From: Uranotaenia lowii
Lineage: Eukaryota; Arthropoda; Insecta; Diptera; Culicidae
Length of the DNA: 64,000 nt
Reading direction: 5' to 3'
Assembly (NCBI RefSeq): GCF_029784155.1
Contig: NC_073693.1
Coordinates: 339,280,023-339,344,022 of the forward strand
Shown here in pieces: positions 56,830 to 64,000 of this stretch (position 1 is the stretch's first letter; every line of letters begins with the position of its first letter). Position numbers and translations under genes: made by a program. The notes below the pieces were generated by a model. That model worked only from the letters and a program-made list of their open reading frames with translations. It had not been told where the DNA came from and searched no databases.

Positions 56830-57480
56830 GACAATTGAAAGCCGACAAATCGAAAATTGACAGTCATTCTCGATCTGGCTGGAGTCGTAACGAGTTCAAT
56901 TGTCACTCGGCTGTGGCTGCGCAGCGATCAAGTTCAGTCTCCAGAGCTGTCCAGTGATTCGATCCGAAAAAAAACATCATCAACACCGGGGATCGGGTCG
57001 TCTCGTCAATCAGCTCCCAATCTACCATACTCCACGGCCACGGAATGTTGATTATAAAATTTCAATCTCGTTCTCCGGTCAGTCAGCCATTCGGATGTGA
57101 TTTGTGCCACCGAACACGTGCTATGGGCTGATTATGGGATCATCATCACACCGGATAGCACTGCGACGACCATAAAGGCCCAAGAAGAGGAAGATATCAT
57201 GGGGCGTCACCACATAAACCGCGACTCTAGGCATGGTGCTAGTTCTATTAAACCGCGCCGCCGCCGTATGGTTTGTCGTATCCATATGATGGGTCTCCAT
57301 TTCCAGGTATAATTGGGATCAGCCCGGACCTTCAAGCCGCCGTCGACGGTGTCATCGTGAATGTGGAGCGTTTTTTTCCAGTCATCTCTCCATCTCTCCC
57401 TAAAGCTTTGATGGATGGACTTAAGTGGTCGCGAACAACGGCAAACGGTTAGGTGTTTTTCTCCTGAAATGGAGAAATAA
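56830..57480 (+). other. G+C-richer single-copy patch
   Basis: About 650 bp of balanced composition within A+T-rich DNA, with short frames (56857-57051, 57097-57312) and a possible donor CCAG|GTATAATT near 57307. It might be an untranslated or short coding exon. No protein family recognised. Confidence 0.25.
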
Positions 57481-60400
57481 TAGGACCTATGAGACCAAAG
57501 CTGAGCTCAGCTCTTGTCGCTCGTTGGTATGATCATCAAATCACTAAAAAAAAAGAGTGTATAATCTCCAGCTGATTAGTTGGCTCACGTGTGACATATC
57601 GGGTTAAGGAAATGTGGTTTGTAACACATGTTCAATTGGAAATTGCTGCTGAAAGCGTGATTCCTAATAAGCATCAATCTGTACATACTCATAGTATTTT
57701 TAAAGTTCTCGTAAAAAGTTCAAAACTAGCTAATGACAGACCATAAAATTTGACGAATAATGTCCAAATTATGTAAAAGATATACAAAGATTCTGATTTG
57801 GAGCTCGGCTGTCTCAATGTTTTTGTTTTCCAACTTCTCAAACTTTAAATCTCAATTTTAAAACATTTTTAAGAAATTTATCGTAAAGTAAAACTTTTAC
57901 GAGCTACAATCACTAATCACGAATCTAACATCCGAAATCCGAATTCTGTATTATGAAAATTGACAAATGATATTTCAATAGGTATAAAAAATCAAATTTC
58001 AACTGTTATATTGAAAAAATTAATCATTTTAGACAATTTTAGAATCTTACATATTAAATCTGAACTACAGTCCTTAAAACTTAAACATGATTTTTATTTC
58101 ATATTTTGTTTCATTTTCATATAATATTCTGCGTCATCTTAGAATATTTTTTTTTTCATTTATTTTTTTTTTATTGCGTTAGTTTCGTGTGATTTTCATG
58201 ATTACTTGAAGATTTTTTTTTATTGTGAGTCTTCTTTTGTCTTTTCCTTCGGACGTGAAGGAAATCGAATTTCAGTTTTGGTTCCAAGATAAGGAATTCA
58301 ACCCAAAGTTCAAATATAATTTAAATTTCCAAGTCAGAATTCAACAGTTAAAAGAATATGTAAGAAGACTATCATAAGTTTAGAAATTTACTCTACGACT
58401 CTGATCTCTCTTCAATTGAATGAAAATCACAAATTTTACCGGATCCAGAGTTTAAAATTGCTTCCAGCAATGAGATGAGAATTTCAAAAAGTCTCTTAAA
58501 TGTTGTTCAAGTATAACATATCATTACATAACATAACATAACAAAAGTAACAATCATATAAAAACATGTCAATTAAAGTTAAATTTTGAATTCAATAAGG
58601 CTGGAACAAATTTCAATTTCTTCTTTTGTCACCCCCCCTTCGAAATTTCCGAAAAACCCTAAGAGGGAAATAAATAAAGTTTGAAGAATTTTATGAAAAT
58701 TTCGAAAAAAAATCAAATATCCGATAGATTACAAGACCAAAAAACAAATTTTGGAAGATGGGAGTTATTTCACCTTTTCTGTTCTTGATTTCATTGAATT
58801 TTTAGATAAAAAATTACTTGATCTATAGATTTTGTGCAATGATATTGTATGCAATTATTTGCATACAAGATTTTGTGCAATTGTTTCCAATTTATTTGTT
58901 TTTCGCATTATTTTGTATTCTCCCCCCTTGCGGTGTTCCAACTCCGAGTGACAAAAGAAGGATTTGAAATTTGTTCCGGCCTAATCTCTGTTGAAAATTC
59001 GGAAATTTGAAATAAAATGTTTAATTCGAGAGTTAAATACAAGACAATTATCTTTACGCACGGCACAGTGTTTTTCTGTAGTTTAAAAACATAAATTTGA
59101 CATTTCTGAGTTAAAAAGGAAAGTATCTCCTATCAAACGTACTGTTTGGATAGAAAACCATCAGGAGGTCCAGATCTTTTGTTTCAGATTATGATTTCAA
59201 AAATAACTTTTCTCGATTACTGATCAAAATTTATGCAGGAAATCTCCAATTACACTTTTTAAAGCTTAAATATGTTGAGATTCCTTTGAAGATTTGTATG
59301 ACAAAAATTGAAATAAAAATAAGTACATTCCAGAGAAAATTTACTCCAAACTATGATGTTAATATTTAGAAATACTGTACAGAGTTTTTAAGAGCTTTTT
59401 TATGAGAGTGTGTTTATATCGATAGAACTATGTAATTTTTTTGACATGTTTAAAATGATTGGCACTTCACTTAAAACATACATATTTGTGTTTTGAGTGA
59501 AGTTTTTAAACAAAATAACAAAATTATTGCAATAAAATTTACTTTCATATTTCTTTTCGATATGTAGCACAATGCAACATAATTTACGTTTTTCCGATTG
59601 AAGAGGGATTAAGAGCTGATTTTGACTGATTTTAGGGCAACATATCCAAATATGCTTTTTTCTTTTTTTCTGTCAGCTCTAATTTTTTAGATTCAAGGGT
59701 TAATTTTTTTAAACTTTAAGCAACATTTTAACATTTCGGTATTGGAGGTTTCGAATCAATGATCAACTTTTCTGAAGACCGCGAGTAGTTAAAACTTCTG
59801 AGTAAACTAAGGCGTCTGGTAAAATACGAGAATTTAAGGATATTTTAAAATATTTTTTTAATCAAAATGAATCAAATTTTTTTTTACAAAGCATAAATAA
59901 GAAAAATCGCAGTCTCTAACAAAGTTGTTAATGGAATTTGAATTTTTGATTACCGAATTCTCATAAACGGCCTGGAATCGACCAGACCGAATTGAATGCC
60001 AATTTGAAAAAAAAATGGGTTATCTATTGTAATACTGTTTTCAGTGTCTAAAAGTTAACTTTTAAGCACCGAATTGCATAAAAAAAAATCATAATAAACA
60101 TACAAAAATCTAAATTCTCAAGAAAATCTTTTTAAAACTTGGCTTAAGATTCTTGTTACGTGGTAATTTTGAGTGTTGGCAAAATTTTTAGAGGAATCTA
60201 AACATTGCGTCTAGATAGGATGAGTGGTTATTCAAAATTTACCCTTAATTAGTCGTGGGTAATTTACTGCATTCACAAAAGAACAGGGAATCTTGTCTTA
60301 CAATCATATGCCTATTCACAGATTTTAGAAACTGATAAAGTTATGTATAGCGGTTTATTTTCGCCCTCAGAACAATTTTATATATTCTCAGAGACGTGGA

Positions 60401-60780
60401 TTTTGTGAGCTACAGTAGCACACTGGGTATCTGCAACTTATGAACTGTAACTGGTAGATTGTCACATGACAAATGATTGATTAAAAAATCCTGTCTAACA
60501 CCATTTTTAAATTTGTTGTAAACATGGTTTCAAAACCGAAAACGATTTTGTGTAGGATGTTTTTTTATCATTTTAAAAAAATGTGAAAAATCTTAAAATA
60601 GAATCGAGTGTTCAATGCTCAAATCATGTTATAAAACAATCAATTCAATGGAATATGTTAAATATTTTGCTATTTTCTGACTAAAATGGACAATAAAAGT
60701 CTGGAAAATTGTGAATTTTCTTCCGGGAAAACTGGGAAAAAACCGGGAATTTCAAAATGAAAAAGTTCTGGCCACCCTGT
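57481..60780. other. A+T-rich non-coding DNA
   Basis: About 3.3 kb with many homopolymer runs and no gene, RNA gene or transposon end that I can support. Confidence 0.45.
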
Positions 60781-61790
60781 ATTTTGGATAATTTTTGTCA
60801 AGAATGGTAGTTTTTTAATTTAAGTCATTATTGTCATCTTTGTAATTTTCTTTGATTTTTTTTCATTAGGTGTTTTTGGTGATTGTTGTTATTTTCGTAT
60901 TTTTATCAGTTTTGTCATTTTGTAATTTCTGCCATTTTTGTTTTTTGTCATCTTCGTTTTTTTTTAATTTTTGTTCTTTTCATCTTTTGGAAGTTTTGTT
61001 ATTTTGTAGTTCTTGAAATATTATTCATTTTAGTAACTTTTGCCATTCTTGTCATTTTTTGTCATCTTCGTTTTTTTTAGATTTTTGTCAATCTTGTCAT
61101 TTAGGTATGTCGTTTTTGTCATTTGGATCATTTTTGTAATTTATATTATTGTGAGTCATTTTTTTTATTTGGGACTTTTCGTCATATTTGTCAATTTATT
61201 TTTAAATTTTTGCCTTTTGTATCATTTTTGTGCTTTTTTTCATCTATTTGGATGCTGTTTTTTTTTTGTTATTTTTGTTTTAAATGTCATTTCGGTTTTT
61301 TTTTCTTTTTTCTCATTTCTCTCATTTTTGTCATTTTTGGCATTTGTGTATTTTTAAAAATTTTCATCATTTCTGTAATTTTTGTTATTTTTGTCATTTT
61401 TATCATTTTAATCATTTTTGTTTTTTTTTATTTCGTTTGTGATAATTTTGTAAATTTGGTAATTATTTTAATTTTTGTCAATCATTTGCGTCATTTTTTT
61501 TATTTTTGTATTTTTTTTTCGTTTTTGTTGTTTATACCATGTTTTGTGATTTTCGTTACTTTTTGCGATTTATGTCATTAAGGTTATTGGAATGTTTTTT
61601 TCATTTTTTGTTTTTTAATTATTTTTTGGGGTATTTGTCAATTTTATATTTATGTTTTTTTTTTTCAAAATGAACAATTTTTATCTTTTGATATTTTTGT
61701 TTTTTTTTTTTAATTTTTGTTTATCATTTTTGGTCTTTTTTCTTATTTTTGTCAGTTCTGTCATTTTCATAGCTTCTCAATTTTATTCCA
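60780..61790. repeat. Degenerate TTTTTGTCA tract
   Basis: TTTTTGTCATTTTTG units, heavily mutated and T-rich. Same orientation as 10548-13240, and like it located upstream of a copy of the 1.15 kb block. Phe/Ile-rich frames through it are artefacts. Confidence 0.75.
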
Positions 61791-62364
61791 ATTTTCATTT
61801 CTGACTGTTATTTGGAAATCTGTATCGCTAATTTGAAATCTTTAGCACTTGTCTGATATGAGAATAACGAAATTTGATATATAAATCTGTAGTTAAAATC
61901 GAGGATCACAACCTGAAGTTAATGAAATTTTATCTTATTGAGTCTAAAATCTTTATGAGTTATTTGAAACTTGATATTTTAGATAGACTTAAGTCACATT
62001 ATGTCAAAAGATCAACAGATTGATTAAACATTCAGGATTGAAAGTCCATCCTGTTTTCCTTAATTCTGATAACGGGTTCAACATTTAAAATTTTTATTCT
62101 TAATTCTGAAAGTCGAGATTCTATTTAGATCCTCATATTTGTTACTTTCCCTCACCCTAAATTTGTTTGTTGCCTATATTGAGGCGTAAGATATTTTCGG
62201 TCAATGAACAATTTTTGTCATAGTTCAATGACATAAGTTCAGGCGCTTTTATTGAAGCAAACTCTAAAAAAAAATGTCACACATTTATCTATGTATGATC
62301 ATAAAATATTTGAATATTCGATGTCTTTTCATGACGATTTTAGGACATTTTCATTTGCTACCGG
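61791..62364. other. Non-coding sequence between satellite and duplicated block
   Basis: No feature recognised. Confidence 0.4.
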
Positions 62365-63520
62365 CAGATAATTTCTAATTCGATTGATATATCTCTATGT
62401 TCAATGATTCTCATCGAATTACAATCGTCCAGATTCTAGTCAATCGGCCTTTCTATTCTTCCAACCGAAATTTAAAAAAAACCCTCTGTCGGTTTTCGGT
62501 TCTTTTGATATCACTTTTGTCGGACGACGACGGCGTGTCACACAGCTTGAAACACCTTCAAGGAACATAAAAAGTGTCTCACCTGATTGAAGTCTGAACC
62601 TTTTCCCGAGCCATCAATCCCGCATAACAATAACGCTGCGCTCGCTATCAAAATGTAATAAATTAAATCATCCATCTATTTACAGCAGGTCTAGGTGGGT
62701 ATCGCTCAATATCGGGATGATTTCTTCGATGACGAGAATCTTGCCCAGTCTGCCTAAGGTGGAACCAATTCCGGCTCAGGGGTCTGTCGGGTGTTTCGGG
62801 TGGGTCCCAAGGTAGCGTCCCGCTATTGTGCTCCCATCAGAACGTGAATGATTAATGGAGTTTTGGACACTTTTTTTTCTGGGTCTCTCTATCTCTTGAT
62901 TATGGGACGAGTGTTCTTTTCATGCGATCGACAGGTTATTCCTTTCGATTAAAGGAATGTCACATGTTGAGGTTCGATTTCTGCCTTTGAAAAGACGGTA
63001 ATTGAACCTGAGAATCAATAATTTTTTTTTGTAAATGTATCAATCGTTATTTTGAAAGATGATGTTGAACTAAAAAAAGTCAATGAACAAAATTAAATTA
63101 TCATTTGGATATTAAGTAGAAACCCTTTGAAAAAAATGAAATTCGTCGAAATATTAACTTCAAATCTACAGGAAAATTCAAAGCAATTCCTAATAGCTTT
63201 CCTGTAACATTTTATGTAATCTTCATGTAACATTTTCTAAGAAGGCCAAACCGCAAAGATCCTTTTAGAAGTAGGCAATCTTGCCGCAAAATTCCTCCCA
63301 CTGGGCAAAAACAAGCCTACCTACTACAATCCGTGACAAATGTGACATTTCCCGATATAAATCGTGCAGTTGCCTCCTACATGTAACCTAGCCGGAGACT
63401 AAGAGCGTAGTAGTAGGAACACGTAAATGCAGGAAAGTGCATGATTTCCGGTCAAACCTTTCATTCGCTTTGTTACTTGTCTGTGGGCCCATTTTCTTTT
63501 TGGCACACTGAGAACTATTT
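62365..63520. repeat. 1.15 kb duplicated non-coding block, copy B
   Basis: Same orientation as 13395-14545, about 49 kb away. The core (about 62495-63010) is nearly identical; the flanks carry small indels and substitutions. No coding frame is shared between the copies. Confidence 0.85.
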
Positions 63521-63764
63521 AAATTTTTTGCGGGAATAAAAAAATCTTCTTAATTTTTTTTTTTTTTTGAGCAGGGAAAAGCCCCCTGGAGCAGTACAGT
63601 TTATCTGACTCCTCCAAAGGGCATAAAATCTCCTCATCGTTTTTATTTTGCATTTTTTCAACTTGTGTTTTTTTGTAAGGTTTGCGTACATATTTTTGTA
63701 GTTTTTCACGTTTCACACTTCATAATTATTCATTTTAATAATGATCACTAGCGATAGTTGATGA

Positions 63765-63870
63765 TAATGGCGGTGGGTGGCGATGGGTGGCGGTAGGTGG
63801 CGGAAGGCGGTGGGCGGTGGCGGTCGGCGGTAGTGGTAAGCTGTAGGTGGCGGTGGGTGGCTCGGTGGTG
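63765..63870. repeat. G-rich (GGCGGT/GGTGGC)n repeat
   Basis: Short imperfect units such as GGCGGTGGGTGGCGATGGGT with several GGG runs. It could adopt G-quadruplex-like folds on the plus strand. The His/Pro/Thr-rich minus-strand frame is a repeat translation. Confidence 0.8.
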
Positions 63871-64000
63871 GAAAGAAAAACAAAAAAATATTGCAAAACT
63901 GGCATTAGTCGGATGTTTGCGCAGATTCATGATGAGGACTGATAGCTGATGGTACCTCCAGCGAGATTTAATCTCTTTGAAGGAGGTACACTAGAATCAC

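Noticed and set aside
60883..61581. Membrane-protein-like Phe/Ile-rich frames
   Set aside because: Products of a degenerate T-rich satellite.

Overview
The window reads as a transposon-rich, A+T-rich intergenic stretch of an insect nuclear genome. A dipteran, probably a mosquito, is my inference; no species-diagnostic gene is present. Support comes from two perfect eukaryotic tRNA-Glu(TTC) genes, a Ty1/copia element primed on initiator tRNA-Met as in Drosophila copia, a Ty3/gypsy remnant, short introns, many foldback DNA elements and a 500-N scaffold gap. There are no bacterial operons, rRNA genes or CRISPR arrays.

Layout. 1-459 is a 36-37 bp tandem repeat. 3.3-5.9 kb and 20.3-21.8 kb hold three copies of one DNA-transposon family (CACAGAGAAC termini, 7-bp target duplications), two of them carrying younger insertions (a solo LTR and a hAT-like MITE). 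8.0-9.8 kb is an inverted repeat split by element E1 (CACGCAG...CTGCGTG ends). 10.5-13.2 kb is a TTTTTGTCA satellite with higher-order structure beside a tRNA-Glu gene. It is followed by a 1.15 kb non-coding block that recurs at 62.4-63.5 kb. 22.3-26.5 kb is a foldback element with several nested insertions, including a 233-bp near-perfect palindrome. 27.2-29.4 kb is a second foldback. 29.7-30.3 kb is an insertion with a 20-bp target duplication. 32.1-34.6 kb is a decayed Ty3/gypsy element cut by the gap. 35.15-36.75 kb is a foldback with Transib/RSS-like ends. 38.6-39.4 kb carries the only convincing host protein-coding gene, with two exons. 40.0-45.2 kb is element E2, a 5.2 kb relative of E1 holding two inverted arrays of a 119-bp satellite plus intron-bearing exon-like sequence. 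45.3-54.3 kb is an old copia element on the + strand into which an intact copia with identical LTRs has inserted on the - strand. 54-64 kb is mostly non-coding, with a decayed TTTTTGTCA tract and the second copy of the 1.15 kb block.

The window is best understood as layers of insertion. Several boundaries are certified from within: a second copy, or the opposite arm of an inverted repeat, preserves the empty site. The least familiar object is E2. It combines transposon termini, homopolymer-rich flanking repeats, divergent satellite arrays able to form a kilobase-scale hairpin, a Pol III-like sequence and candidate exons. Many long open frames are artefacts of repeats whose unit length is a multiple of three.
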